Positions 26,501 to 34,988 of a stretch of 64,000 nucleotides of DNA are shown here, piece by piece; the stretch's first letter is position 1, and every line of letters starts with the position of its first letter. The stretch is from Thioclava sp. ES.031 (GTDB lineage Bacteria; Pseudomonadota; Alphaproteobacteria; Rhodobacterales; Rhodobacteraceae), in the NCBI RefSeq assembly GCF_002563775.1, contig NZ_PDJO01000001.1, positions 568,001-632,000 on the forward strand. Direction: 5' to 3'. The position numbers and the translations under genes were made by a program. Under the pieces are notes generated by a model that saw only the letters and a list, made by a program, of their open reading frames with translations, was not told the origin of the DNA and made no database searches.

Positions 26501-27814
26501 ATGCCGCACTTTCTGGACACGCGCGAAGAGGGCTTTGAGGCCCGGTTTGTCGAACTTCTGGGGATGAAGCGCGAGGACAGCCCCGATGTGGATGCTGTCG
26601 TGGCCGGGATCATCGCGGATATCCGCAAGCGGGGCGATGCGGCACTGATCGAGCTGACCGCCAAATTCGACCGACTGGAGCTGACGCCCGAGACGCTGGC
26701 GTTTGCTCCCGAAGAGATCGAGGCCGAGGTCGCGAAAGTGCCCGCCGAGGAGCGCGCGGCGCTGGAACTGGCGGCCGAGCGTATCCGCGCCTATCACGAG
26801 CGCCAGATGCCCCATGACGCGCGTTGGATCGACGCGAGCGGGGCGGAACTTGGCTGGCGCTGGGGGCCGGTCTCGGCGGCGGGACTCTATGTGCCCGGCG
26901 GGCTGGCGAGCTATCCCTCTTCGGTGCTGATGAACGCGATCCCGGCAAAGGTCGCGGGCGTGGAGCGTCTGGTGGTGGCCTGTCCGACGCCGGGCGGGGC
27001 GGTGAACCCGCTGGTGCTGCTGGCCGCGCAACTGGCGGGCGTCGATACGGTCTACCGGATGGGGGGCGCGCAGGCGATTGCTGCGCTGGCCTACGGGACC
27101 GAGACGATCACGGCGGTCGACAAGATCACCGGGCCGGGCAACGCTTTCGTGGCGGCGGCCAAGCGGCGCGTCTTTGGGCGCGTGGGCATCGACATGATCG
27201 CGGGGCCGTCGGAAATCCTCGTGATCGCGGATGGCACGGGTGACCCGGATTGGATCGCGCTCGACCTGATGAGCCAGGCCGAGCATGACGAAAGCGCACA
27301 GGCGATCCTGATCACCACCGACGAGGCTTTCGGTAAGGCGGTCGTCGCGGCGGTCGAGAAACGGCTCGAGACGCTGGAGCGCCGTGCGATTGCAGGTGCG
27401 AGCTGGCGTGACTTCGGGGCGGTGATCGTCGCGCGCGATCTGATGGAGGCGGCCGAGCTGTCGAACCGGGTCGCCCCCGAGCATCTGGAGCTGTGCGTCG
27501 CCGATCCCGATTGGCTCTCCGAAGCGATCACCCATGCCGGCGCGATCTTCCTTGGCGCCTACACGCCCGAAGCGATCGGCGATTACATTGGCGGGCCGAA
27601 CCACGTTCTGCCCACGGCGCGCTCGGCGCGGTTTTCCTCGGGCCTGTCGGTGATGGATTTCATCAAGCGCACGACGCTGGCGAAGATGACGCCCGGCGCG
27701 CTGAAGGCGATCGGCCCTTCGGCCGAGGTTCTGGCGAAATCGGAAAGCCTAGAGGCGCATGGGCTGTCGGTGCGTGCGCGGCTCGATGCGCTCAATGACG
27801 AAGGGGAGGGGTGA
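26501..27814 (+). CDS. hisD: histidinol dehydrogenase
   Basis: Last two steps of histidine synthesis: oxidises L-histidinol to histidine with two NAD and a zinc ion. It has 437 residues. The signature GPGNAFVAAAKRRVFG is followed by GIDMIAGPSEILVIAD, and the catalytic region EHDESAQAILIT and APEHLEL are intact. GGPNHVLPTARSARFSSGLSVMDFIKR is the C-terminal hallmark. It starts a run with UPF0262 and the LMW phosphatase; the junction with UPF0262 overlaps. Confidence 0.98.
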   Translation: MPHFLDTREEGFEARFVELLGMKREDSPDVDAVVAGIIADIRKRGDAALIELTAKFDRLELTPETLAFAPEEIEAEVAKVPAEERAALELAAERIRAYHERQMPHDARWIDASGAELGWRWGPVSAAGLYVPGGLASYPSSVLMNAIPAKVAGVERLVVACPTPGGAVNPLVLLAAQLAGVDTVYRMGGAQAIAALAYGTETITAVDKITGPGNAFVAAAKRRVFGRVGIDMIAGPSEILVIADGTGDPDWIALDLMSQAEHDESAQAILITTDEAFGKAVVAAVEKRLETLERRAIAGASWRDFGAVIVARDLMEAAELSNRVAPEHLELCVADPDWLSEAITHAGAIFLGAYTPEAIGDYIGGPNHVLPTARSARFSSGLSVMDFIKRTTLAKMTPGALKAIGPSAEVLAKSESLEAHGLSVRARLDALNDEGEG

Positions 27815-28290
27815 TGGCCCGGATCTCGCATATCCAGCTGGACACGGGCGGGCTGCCCGCGCCCTCGCCCGAGATCGAGCAGGAGCGCAAGGTCGCGATC
27901 TACGATCTGCTCGAGGATAACAGCTTCAACATCCCGGGCCGCGACGGGCAACCTGCACCCGAAGGGCCGTTCGCACTGACGCTTGGCGTGCGCGACCGGC
28001 GGCTGGTTTTCGACACCGAAACCGAGAGCGGCGCGAAAGTGGCGGAGTTTCATCTGTCCTTCGGCCCGTTCCGGCAGGCGGTGAAGGATTATTTCCAGAT
28101 CTGCGAGAGCTATTTCGAGGCGGTCAAGAAACTGCCGCCCAGCCAGATCGAAGCGATCGATATGGCCCGGCGCGGCATCCATAACGAAGGCGCGCGCATC
28201 TTGCAGGAGCGTCTCGAAGGCAAGGCCGAGATTGACATCGACACGGCGCGGCGCCTCTTCACCCTCGTTGCCGTTCTCGCCCCGAGGTAA
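27811..28290 (+). CDS. UPF0262 family protein
   Basis: Conserved alphaproteobacterial protein of 158-159 residues. Family patterns: ISHIQLDTGGL, EQERKVAIYDLLEDNSF, FHLSFGPFRQAVKDYFQICESYFEAVK, and DMARRGIHNEGARIL. The start is either the GTG at 27811 or the ATG at 27814; both overlap the hisD stop, so it is translationally coupled to hisD. No biochemical role is established. Confidence 0.92.
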   Translation: MMARISHIQLDTGGLPAPSPEIEQERKVAIYDLLEDNSFNIPGRDGQPAPEGPFALTLGVRDRRLVFDTETESGAKVAEFHLSFGPFRQAVKDYFQICESYFEAVKKLPPSQIEAIDMARRGIHNEGARILQERLEGKAEIDIDTARRLFTLVAVLAPR

Positions 28291-28294
28291 ACGG

Positions 28295-28747
28295 ATGGGC
28301 GAGATCCCCAACTCCGTTCTTTTTGCGTGCGATCATAACTCCACGCGCTCCCCGATGGCCGAGGGGATGATGAAGAAATTCTACGGCACCGAATGTTACG
28401 TGCAGTCGGTGGGCGTGAAGGCCGATTTGGAGATCGACGGCTTCACCATCGCGGTGATGGCCGAGATCGGCGTCAATCTCGAGCGTCACCGCGCGCGCTC
28501 TTTCACCGAGCTGCAGGAATGGGGTGATGATCTGTCGGCTTTTGACCTAGTGATCGCGCTCTCGCCCGCCTCGCAGCGTCAGGCGCTGGAGCTGACCCGG
28601 TTCTTCCATCTCGACGTGGAATACTGGCCGATCCTCGATCCGACCGGGATCGGCGAGACGCGCGAGGCCAAGCTTGCCGCCTATCGCGACACCCGCGACC
28701 AGATCCGCCGCCATCTCATCGACCGTTTCGGTCCGCCTCAGGAGTAA
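28295..28747 (+). CDS. low-molecular-weight protein-tyrosine-phosphatase family protein
   Basis: Protein of 150 residues in the LMW-PTP/ArsC fold. The P-loop reads FACDHNSTRSPMAEG, keeping C-x5-R but with a His-Asn pair in place of the usual G-N-I-C. The general-acid DP is in ILDPTGIGE. Relatives include arsenate reductases and phosphotyrosine phosphatases; the changed loop makes the substrate uncertain. It starts 4 bp after UPF0262, so it belongs to the hisD run. Confidence 0.85.
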   Translation: MGEIPNSVLFACDHNSTRSPMAEGMMKKFYGTECYVQSVGVKADLEIDGFTIAVMAEIGVNLERHRARSFTELQEWGDDLSAFDLVIALSPASQRQALELTRFFHLDVEYWPILDPTGIGETREAKLAAYRDTRDQIRRHLIDRFGPPQE

Positions 28748-28751
28748 GCCC

Positions 28752-29076
28752 ATGCCGCGCGCCCGCACTCTCGACACGATCTCGCGTTACTACGACGCCT
28801 TCAACACAGGCGATACGGCAGGGATGGAGGCCCAGCTGGGCGAGCCTTTCGCGCATCATGTGAACGAGGGAAAGATCCGCCACGGGATCGAGGCGTTCCG
28901 CGAATTCAACAAGCATATGAGCCGCTGCTATCGCGAGCAGCTGACCGACATGGTCATCATGGCCAATGACTCAGGCACGCGGGCGGCGGCGGAGTTCATC
29001 GTGAACGGCGTCTATCTGGAAACCGATGACTGGCTGCCCGAGGCGCATGGGCAAAGCTATGTTCTGCCGGCGGGGG
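28752..29076 (+). pseudogene. NTF2-like (SnoaL-type) protein, 5' part, split by IS607-type element
   Basis: The first approximately 108 codons of a ketosteroid-isomerase/NTF2-like protein: TISRYYDAFNTGDTAGMEAQ, then HHVNEGKIRHGIEAF and TRAAAEFIVNGVYLETDDWLPEA. After YVLPAGA the frame runs into the transposon and stops at 29096. The remaining 28 codons resume at 31031 beyond the element. Joined across one GG, the two halves give an uninterrupted protein of about 136 residues, so the gene was intact before insertion. The original function is unknown. Confidence 0.92.
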
Positions 29077-29126
29077 CTTTAACAGCTTCCATTTGACTTA
29101 TACTTTTCGCATCATATATTATCGAA

Positions 29127-29765
29127 ATGATGAAGAGGCTTGTAAGTATTGGCGAGGCCGCAAAGGCCCTGGGCGTGACTCCGCTCACCTTGCGCAGATG
29201 GGATGAGAGCGGCAAGCTCAAACCCGACCTCGTAACCGAGGGTGGGCGGCGCCGCTATGACCTCGCCAAACTTCAGCCGGAGCTCCATCGGCAGCAGGAT
29301 AACGCTGCTCGGCGCACGGTTGCCTACGCACGCGTTTCCTCCCATGACCAGAAACCTGACCTGGAGCGCCAGGCGCAGCTTCTCGAGGCCTATTGCGCCG
29401 GGCAGGGCTGGACCTACGAGGTGCTCACCGATCTCGGCTCTGGCATGAACTATCGCAAGAAGGGCCTCAAGCGCCTACTCGAAGACATTGTCGAGGATCG
29501 CGTCGGCCGACTGGTCATCACTCACAAGGATCGTTTGCTGCGCTTCGGCGCCGAGCTCGTCTTCGCGATCTGTGAGGCGAAGAACGTCGAGGTCGTAATC
29601 CTGAACCAGGGCGAAGACACCAGCTTTGAAGAGGATCTTGCCCGGGACGTGCTTGAGATCGTCACGGTGTTCAGCGCACGGCTCTACGGTGCGCGCTCCC
29701 GCAAGAGTGCGAAATTGATCGCAGACATCAAGGCCGCGGCCGAAGGGGGCGATGATGGCACTTGA
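29127..29765 (+). CDS. tnpA: IS607-type serine recombinase TnpA
   Basis: Protein of 212 residues with an N-terminal MerR-like helix-turn-helix (VSIGEAAKALGVTPLTLRRW) and a serine-resolvase catalytic domain (VAYARVSSHDQKPDLERQ, catalytic Ser about residue 71; GSGMNYRKKGLKRLL; LVITHKDRLLRFG; EEDLARDVLEIVTVFSARLYG). The DNA-binding domain lies N-terminal to the catalytic domain, as in IS607. Its 3' end overlaps the tnpB start by 14 bp. A short AT-rich stretch upstream (29095-29125) is the likely promoter. Confidence 0.95.
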   Translation: MMKRLVSIGEAAKALGVTPLTLRRWDESGKLKPDLVTEGGRRRYDLAKLQPELHRQQDNAARRTVAYARVSSHDQKPDLERQAQLLEAYCAGQGWTYEVLTDLGSGMNYRKKGLKRLLEDIVEDRVGRLVITHKDRLLRFGAELVFAICEAKNVEVVILNQGEDTSFEEDLARDVLEIVTVFSARLYGARSRKSAKLIADIKAAAEGGDDGT

Positions 29766-31026
29766 TGGAGCAGCGATCTCTACCCGGATCATGACAGTTC
29801 ACCGCATCGCCCTCGATGTAGACAAGGCGCAGGACGCACTGTTTGCGCAATGCGCCGGCATCGCCCGGTTCAGCTGGAACTGGGCTCTCGACCGATGGAA
29901 ATCCCAATATACCGCGCATTGCGAAAACAATTCCCTGCCCAAGCCTTCCGAGGCTGCGCTGCGACGCGAACTCAATGCCATCAAGCGGGCTGAATACCCC
30001 TGGATGCTGCATGCGCCCAAAGCGGTTCCACAGCAGGCTATCAAGAATCTTGGTGCCGCGTTCAAGGGGTTCTTCGAGGGGCGCTCCCGCTATCCCAACT
30101 TCAAAGCAAAAGATCTCTGTCGTGAGAGCTTTCGGCCGGACAATGGCCCCGGGACATTCCGTGTCGAAGGGCGACGCCTGAAACTGCCGCGCATTGGCTG
30201 GGTGTCTATGCGGGAGGCCCTGCGCTTTGGTTCCGACATGAATCCAACCTTGAAATCCGTCACCATCTCGCGGGAGGCGGGCCGGTGGTTCGCGGCGATT
30301 GCGGTTGAGATCGATCACAGCTTTACACCTCGCCCCGAAGGGGCGGTCATCGGCGTCGATCTCGGCGTTACGGATCTGGCCACCTTGAGCGACGGCCGCA
30401 AGTTCTCCGGTTCAAAATCCTTGGGTCGCAACCTGAAGCGGCTCGCACGACTGCAGAGATCTCATGCGCGAAAACAAAAGGGCGGGAAAAATCGGGCACG
30501 GTCTCGTGCCCGGATTGCAAAGCTCCATGCACGCATCCGCAACATCCGCCACGATGGGTTGCACAAGCTCACTAACAAGCTGTCGCGTGAAGCCAGCACA
30601 GTGGTCATCGAAGACCTCAATGTTCGCGGCATGATGGCGAACCGGCATCTTTCCCGCGCCATTTCCGATATGGGGTTTTTCGAGTTCCGTCGGCAGCTGA
30701 GCTACAAGCTCGCGCGCCTTGGTGGCATTCTTGTTGCCGCCGGCAGGTTCTTTGCGTCCAGCAAGATCTGTTCGGCATGTCACACCAAAGCGGAACTTCT
30801 TCCGCTCTCGGTCCGCTCATGGACCTGCGCCAATTGCGGCGCGCAGCACGATCGCGACATCAATGCGGCGATCAACCTCAAGAATCTGGCCGGTAGCGAG
30901 GACCTCAAGGTCCGTCCGGTGTCAGCTTGTGGAGTGGAAGGCTCTGGCGGCGGGACTGATCCTGTCGTGAAACCGGCCACGATGAAGCAGGAAAATGGAC
31001 CTGATCAGAAAAGATCAGGTCCATGA
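29752..31026 (+). CDS. tnpB: TnpB RNA-guided endonuclease (IS607-type)
   Basis: TnpB of 424 residues with the full RuvC triad D203 (VIGVDLGVTDLA), E287 (TVVIEDLNVRGMM) and D369 (HDRDINAAINLKNLA), plus a zinc finger CSACH...CANCG. The N-terminal helix pattern (RFSWNWALDRWKSQY) and bridge region with KGGKNRARSRARIAKLHARI are typical. The C-terminal approximately 40 residues are unstructured and are encoded by the sequence that should also specify the omega-RNA. The start could instead be the ATG at 29791 (MTVHRIALDV). Confidence 0.94.
   Translation: MMALDGAAISTRIMTVHRIALDVDKAQDALFAQCAGIARFSWNWALDRWKSQYTAHCENNSLPKPSEAALRRELNAIKRAEYPWMLHAPKAVPQQAIKNLGAAFKGFFEGRSRYPNFKAKDLCRESFRPDNGPGTFRVEGRRLKLPRIGWVSMREALRFGSDMNPTLKSVTISREAGRWFAAIAVEIDHSFTPRPEGAVIGVDLGVTDLATLSDGRKFSGSKSLGRNLKRLARLQRSHARKQKGGKNRARSRARIAKLHARIRNIRHDGLHKLTNKLSREASTVVIEDLNVRGMMANRHLSRAISDMGFFEFRRQLSYKLARLGGILVAAGRFFASSKICSACHTKAELLPLSVRSWTCANCGAQHDRDINAAINLKNLAGSEDLKVRPVSACGVEGSGGGTDPVVKPATMKQENGPDQKRSGP
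30998..31023 (+). ncRNA. terminal hairpin, probable 3' end of IS607 omega-RNA scaffold
   Basis: GGACCTGATC, loop AGAAAA, GATCAGGTCC: a perfect stem (12 bp when the flanking AT/AT is counted) 7 bp before the right boundary of the element, inside the last codons of tnpB. Known TnpB omega-RNAs end at the element border and use the flank as guide. The full RNA would start some way upstream; its 5' end is not visible. Confidence 0.55.
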
Positions 31027-31030
31027 AAGC

Positions 31031-31115
31031 GGCGTTCTTCACGCTCGACGAGGGCAAGATCACGCGCGTCGTCACCTATTACAACCTCGCCGACTGGATC
31101 GCGCAGGTCTCATGA
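31031..31115 (+). pseudogene. NTF2-like protein, 3' part beyond IS607-type element
   Basis: Codes for FFTLDEGKITRVVTYYNLAD and then WIAQVS before the stop at 31113-31115, the expected C-terminal strand and helix of an NTF2-like fold. It has no start of its own. Its stop overlaps the ATG of the GNAT gene (ATGA), so the insertion probably has polar effects on the downstream genes unless the element supplies a promoter. Confidence 0.9.
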
Positions 31116-31696
31116 TGGAGGTGCGGCGGCTGACCGGAGAGGCGCTGGATGCGGCGCTCGACGACGTGGCGCGGCTGCGGATCGCGGTGTTTCGGGACTG
31201 GCCCTACATCTACGATGGATCGCTCGACTATGAGCGGCGCTATATCCAGAGCTATCGGGAGAGCGAGGCCGCCGTGGTCGTCGGTGCCTTCGACGGGGCG
31301 ACGCTGGTGGGCGCCGCGACGGGCACGCCGCTTGAAGATCACGCCGGTGATTTCGCCGCACCGTTCGCAAGCACCGGGCTGAAACTGGAAGACGTGTTCT
31401 ACTGTGCCGAGTCGGTCCTTCTGCCCGACTATCGCGGGCAGGGGCTGGGTCACGCCTTCTTCGACCACCGCGAGGCCCATGCGCGCGAGTTGGGGCGCAG
31501 CCATTCGGTCTTCTGCTCGGTGATCCGGCCCGACGATCATCGGCTCAAACCTGCCGCGTATCGCCCGCTCGACGGGTTCTGGCGCAAGCGCGGCTATGCG
31601 CCGATGGAGGGCGTGATCGCTCGGTTCAAATGGACCGATCTGGGTGAGAAGAGCCAGACCGAGAAGGCGCTGCAATTCTGGGGGCGCACGCTGTGA
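31112..31696 (+). CDS. GNAT-family acetyltransferase
   Basis: Protein of 194 residues with the GCN5-related fold. The acetyl-CoA site is in ESVLLPDYRGQGLGHAFFDHREAHA (Q/R-x-x-G-x-G/A form at RGQGLG). The N-terminal half has RLRIAVFRDWPYIYDGSLDYE, typical of a subgroup of uncharacterised GNATs. Substrate unknown. It overlaps the end of the broken NTF2-like gene and the start of the nitrilase-like gene, forming one tightly packed run. Confidence 0.88.
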   Translation: MMEVRRLTGEALDAALDDVARLRIAVFRDWPYIYDGSLDYERRYIQSYRESEAAVVVGAFDGATLVGAATGTPLEDHAGDFAAPFASTGLKLEDVFYCAESVLLPDYRGQGLGHAFFDHREAHARELGRSHSVFCSVIRPDDHRLKPAAYRPLDGFWRKRGYAPMEGVIARFKWTDLGEKSQTEKALQFWGRTL

Positions 31697-32598
31697 GCCG
31701 CGAGGTGACGATCGCGGCGGCGGCCTATCCGCTCGACTGGTTCGAGGATTGGGCGGGCTATGCGGCGAAGGTCGCGGCTTGGGTGGCCGAGGCCGCAGGG
31801 CAGGGCGCGCAGCTTCTGGTCTTTCCCGAATATGGCGCAATGGAACTGGCGAGCCTCGGCGGCGCAGAGGTCGCGGGCGATCTGGAAGCCGCGCTGGTCC
31901 ATGTGGCCGGGCTGCGGGCGGACATGGAAGCGCTGTTCGCCGACCTCGCGGCGGAGCATGGCTTGCATATTCTCGCCCCCTCCGGACCCGTCATCGACGG
32001 CACCAAGCGCGTCAACCGAGCGAGCCTGTTCGGCCCCGGCGGGCTGATCGGGCATCAGGACAAGGTGATCATGACGCGGTTCGAGCGCGAGATCTGGCAT
32101 GTCGATGCAGGCGAGGGGCTGGTGCTCTTCGACACCGCGCTCGGCAAGATCGGCGTCACGATCTGCTACGACAGCGAATTCCCCCTGCTGGCGCGCGCGC
32201 TGGCCGAGGCGGGGGCGGAGATCATCCTCGTGCCCTCCTGCACCGACACGTTCGCGGGCTATAATCGGGTGCGGATCGGCGCGATGGCGCGCGCGCTGGA
32301 AAACCAATGCGTGACCGTGCAGGCGCCCACCGTGGGCGACGCGCTCTGGTGTCCGGCTGTGGACGAGAACCGCGGCACGGCTGCGATCTTCGCGCCACCC
32401 GACGGGCTCTGGCCGGAAAGCGGGATCGTGGCCGAAGGGGCGCCCGACTCACCCGGCTGGACCTTCGCGACGGTGGACTTGGATCGCGTCGCGCAAAGCC
32501 GCACCGCAGGAACCGTTTTGCCCTTCAAACATTGGTCCGAGCAGTCCGAAGCGGCCCAAATAATCCGGATCGCCTCGGAAAACCCCGCCCAGCCTTGA
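31693..32598 (+). CDS. carbon-nitrogen hydrolase (nitrilase superfamily)
   Basis: Protein of 301 residues with the nitrilase-superfamily Glu-Lys-Cys triad: Glu in [12 protein letters not shown], Lys in [11 protein letters not shown], and Cys in [17 protein letters not shown]. These enzymes hydrolyse amides or nitriles; the substrate here is not predictable. The start is a GTG at 31693 overlapping the GNAT stop (GTGA). The nearby NTF2-like, GNAT and amidase genes look like a small metabolite-handling operon. Confidence 0.9.
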   Translation: MSREVTIAAAAYPLDWFEDWAGYAAKVAAWVAEAAGQGAQLLVFPEYGAMELASLGGAEVAGDLEAALVHVAGLRADMEALFADLAAEHGLHILAPSGPVIDGTKRVNRASLFGPGGLIGHQDKVIMTRFEREIWHVDAGEGLVLFDTALGKIGVTICYDSEFPLLARALAEAGAEIILVPSCTDTFAGYNRVRIGAMARALENQCVTVQAPTVGDALWCPAVDENRGTAAIFAPPDGLWPESGIVAEGAPDSPGWTFATVDLDRVAQSRTAGTVLPFKHWSEQSEAAQIIRIASENPAQP

Positions 32599-32680
32599 CA
32601 TTGCCCTTGAATTTCGCGGCTTACGAGCGCATTTAAACGCTCGCCCGCAGATGACGCGGGTAACCATTTATGGAGTGACC

Positions 32681-32899
32681 ATGGCCAAGGAAGAAATGCT
32701 CGAATTTCCCGGTGTCGTGAAGGAACTCCTGCCTAACGCGACGTTTCGGGTCGAGCTGGAAAACGGCCATGAGATCATCGCGCATATGGCAGGCAAGATG
32801 CGTAAGAACCGCATCCGTGTTCTGGCAGGCGACAAGGTTCAGGTGGAAATGAACACCTACGACCTCACGAAGGGTCGTATCAACTACCGCTTCAAGTGA
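32681..32899 (+). CDS. infA: translation initiation factor IF-1
   Basis: A 72-residue S1-fold protein that binds the 30S A site during initiation. The sequence is near-canonical: [20 protein letters not shown], then [20 protein letters not shown] and [14 protein letters not shown], ending GRINYRFK. The ATG at 32681 was chosen over an upstream ATG at 32651 because it gives the invariant family start. The TGA overlaps the GTG of maf. Confidence 0.99.
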   Translation: MAKEEMLEFPGVVKELLPNATFRVELENGHEIIAHMAGKMRKNRIRVLAGDKVQVEMNTYDLTKGRINYRFK

Positions 32900-33465
32900 A
32901 GCTGATCCTCGGCTCGGCGAGCCCGCGACGGCGAGAGCTTCTGGCCCAGCTCGGGCTGGAGCCTTTTGACGTGCGCCCCGCCGATATCGACGAGACGCCG
33001 TTCAAGGGCGAGGCCGCGCGCGACTATGTCGCCCGCATGGCCCGCGAGAAAGCGATGGCGCTCGATGTGGCCGATGACGAGGTGCTGCTGAGCGCCGATA
33101 CCACGGTGACCTGCGGGCGCCGTATCTTGGGCAAACCCGAAGACGAGAAAGAAGCGGCGGAGTTTCTCTGGCTGCTCTCCGGGCGTCGGCACCATGTGTT
33201 TACCGCTGTGGCGGTGCGCACGGCGCAGCGCCTGCGCGAACGGCTTGTCGATACGGTGGTGAAGTTCAAGCCGCTCAGCGACGAGGACGTGAACGGCTAT
33301 CTCGCCTCGGGCGAATGGCACGGCAAGGCGGGCGGCTACGCGATCCAGGGACGCGGCGGAGTTTTCGTCCCGTGGATTCAAGGATCTTTCACCGCAGTCG
33401 TGGGCCTGCCGCTCGCAGAAACCGCAACGCTGCTCGCGAGCGCGGGCATTCGAGGGGAAGTGTAA
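32896..33465 (+). CDS. maf: Maf family nucleotide pyrophosphatase
   Basis: Protein of 189 residues that hydrolyses non-canonical or methylated nucleoside triphosphates. The signature [20 protein letters not shown] is at the N-terminus, followed by [23 protein letters not shown], and [13 protein letters not shown]. It starts at a GTG overlapping the infA stop and ends overlapping the RNase gene start (TAATG), giving a compact infA-maf-RNase-yacG run. Confidence 0.96.
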   Translation: MKLILGSASPRRRELLAQLGLEPFDVRPADIDETPFKGEAARDYVARMAREKAMALDVADDEVLLSADTTVTCGRRILGKPEDEKEAAEFLWLLSGRRHHVFTAVAVRTAQRLRERLVDTVVKFKPLSDEDVNGYLASGEWHGKAGGYAIQGRGGVFVPWIQGSFTAVVGLPLAETATLLASAGIRGEV

Positions 33466-34517
33466 TGCAGGGGCGCGTGGTTCTGCTGGACGAGATCGCC
33501 GGTCGCGAAGCGGCGGCGCTGATGGTCGACGGGCAACTGGAAGACCTGATTATCGACACCTCGGAGGAGATCAGCTTCGCCCCCGGCGCGATTCTGCGCG
33601 GCACGATCGGTCGCCAGATGAAAGGGCAGGGCGGCGTCTTCGTCGATCTGCCCGAAGGCGGACGTGGCTTCTTGAAAGAGGTAAAGGGGCTTGCCCCCGG
33701 CCAGACCGTGATCTGCATGGTCTCTGGCGGCACCGAGCCCGGCAAGGCGCTGCCCGTGACGCTGCGCGCGCTGTTCAAATCGCGCTACGCCATCGTCACC
33801 CCCGGCGCGCCCGGCATCAACGTCTCGCGCCGGATCCATGAAGAGGAACTGCGCGCCGATTTGCAGGCAGCAGCCGAGGCGGTGATGGAAGGCTCGGATA
33901 TGGGCGTGATCCTGCGCTCCGCCGCGGCCCATGTGCCGCTCGAAGAGGTGGCTGAGGATGTCGCGGCGATGCGCGAACTGGCCGAGGCCGTGACCAACGA
34001 CGTTGAGGGCGGGCCGGAGCTTCTCGTCGACGCGCCCGATCCGCATGAAGAAGCTTGGCGCGACTGGGCCGAACCGGTGCCGGACGAGGTAATCGAAGGC
34101 GGGTTCGACGATCACGGCGTTACCGACGCGATCGAAGCGCTTCTGCACCCGCGGGTCGATCTGCCGGGCGGGGCGCATCTGATGATCGAGCCGACTCGCG
34201 CCCTGATCGCGGTCGACGTCAATACCGGCAACGACACGACACCCGCCGCGGCGCTCAAAGCGAATATCGCCGCGGCTCGCGAATTGCCCCGTCAGCTGCG
34301 CCTGCGCGGCCTTGGAGGGCAGGTCGTGATCGATTTCGCCCCGATGCCCAAACGCGACCGTCAGGCGCTCGAGCAGCAGCTGCGCCGCGCCGTCAAAGGC
34401 GAGCCCGAGACGTCGCTCGCAGGCTGGACGCCGCTGGGTAATTTCGAGATGCAACGCAAGCGCGACCGCGTCCCGCTCGTGCGCCTTCTGCGGGGCCAGA
34501 ACAGGGAGGCGAAATGA
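33465..34517 (+). CDS. ribonuclease E/G family protein, short form
   Basis: Endoribonuclease of 350 residues. The S1-like segment covers about residues 35-90 (GTIGRQMKGQGGVFVDLPEGGRGFL). The DNase-I-like catalytic part has the two metal-binding Asp motifs ALIAVDVNTGND and QVVIDFAPMPKRDR. It lacks the acidic scaffold region and the zinc-link cysteines of a full RNase E, so it is closer to a trimmed RNase G. Coupled to maf at the start and to yacG at the end (ATGA). Confidence 0.93.
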   Translation: MQGRVVLLDEIAGREAAALMVDGQLEDLIIDTSEEISFAPGAILRGTIGRQMKGQGGVFVDLPEGGRGFLKEVKGLAPGQTVICMVSGGTEPGKALPVTLRALFKSRYAIVTPGAPGINVSRRIHEEELRADLQAAAEAVMEGSDMGVILRSAAAHVPLEEVAEDVAAMRELAEAVTNDVEGGPELLVDAPDPHEEAWRDWAEPVPDEVIEGGFDDHGVTDAIEALLHPRVDLPGGAHLMIEPTRALIAVDVNTGNDTTPAAALKANIAAARELPRQLRLRGLGGQVVIDFAPMPKRDRQALEQQLRRAVKGEPETSLAGWTPLGNFEMQRKRDRVPLVRLLRGQNREAK

Positions 34518-34705
34518 GCTGTCCGATCTGCGGCAAGGTTGCCGACCCGAAATATCGCCCCTTCTGTTCGAAGCGTTGCGCCGATGTCGATCTGGCGCGC
34601 TGGCTGAACGGATCCTACGTCATTCCCGGCGATATCGCCGAGGAAGAAGAGCGCGCGCCGACCGGTCCCGCAGGCGATGATACGCCCCCCGGCAAGCCGC
34701 ACTGA
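34514..34705 (+). CDS. yacG: DNA gyrase inhibitor YacG
   Basis: A 63-residue zinc-finger protein that in E. coli binds GyrB and inhibits supercoiling. The zinc ligands are CPICGK at residues 3-8 and CSKRC about 16 residues later, followed by the family sequence DLARWLNGSYVIPG. The C-terminal tail is acidic and then Gly/Pro-rich. Last gene of the infA run. Confidence 0.95.
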   Translation: MSCPICGKVADPKYRPFCSKRCADVDLARWLNGSYVIPGDIAEEEERAPTGPAGDDTPPGKPH

Positions 34706-34803
34706 GACGTTTCGCAAGTTCCCGTAAATTTCTGCGAAATCCCTCTGGACACCCCCCGCGCCCTCGTCTAGTAACCGCTCCACCAAGACCGAAAGGTCGC
34801 AGT

Positions 34804-34879
34804 GCCCGGATAGCTCAGTTGGTAGAGCAGCGGATTGAAAATTCGCGTGTCGGTGGTTCGAGTCCGCCTCCGGGCACCA
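34804..34879 (+). tRNA. tRNA-Phe (GAA)
   Basis: Acceptor GCCCGGA pairs with TCCGGGC, D-arm AGCTCAGTTGGTAGAGCA, anticodon stem GCGGA/TTCGC with loop TTGAAAA (anticodon GAA, Phe), T-arm GGTTCGAGTCC. CCA is encoded. Accessory genes begin immediately 3' of it. Confidence 0.98.
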
Positions 34880-34988
34880 CTAAAATCCTCAAAATTGAAT
34901 TACGTGTTGGTCTGGCTTCGCTCTATTCATAGCGTGGCTTCAAACGGTTCTGCGCCGGTGAACTTCCCCCGCCGCAGACTGGAATAAC

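Larger units (their letters stand above)
29077..31032 (+). mobile_element. IS607-type element (serine recombinase TnpA plus TnpB)
   Basis: Inserted in the NTF2-like gene. The flanks share a GG (29075-29076 and 31031-31032); removing 29077-31032 restores the reading frame exactly (CCGGCGGGGGCGTTCTTC). No terminal inverted repeats and no longer target duplication are seen, as expected for IS607. It carries tnpA and an overlapping tnpB, and ends with a perfect 12-bp hairpin next to the right boundary. Length is about 1.95 kb. Both genes appear intact. Confidence 0.92.
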
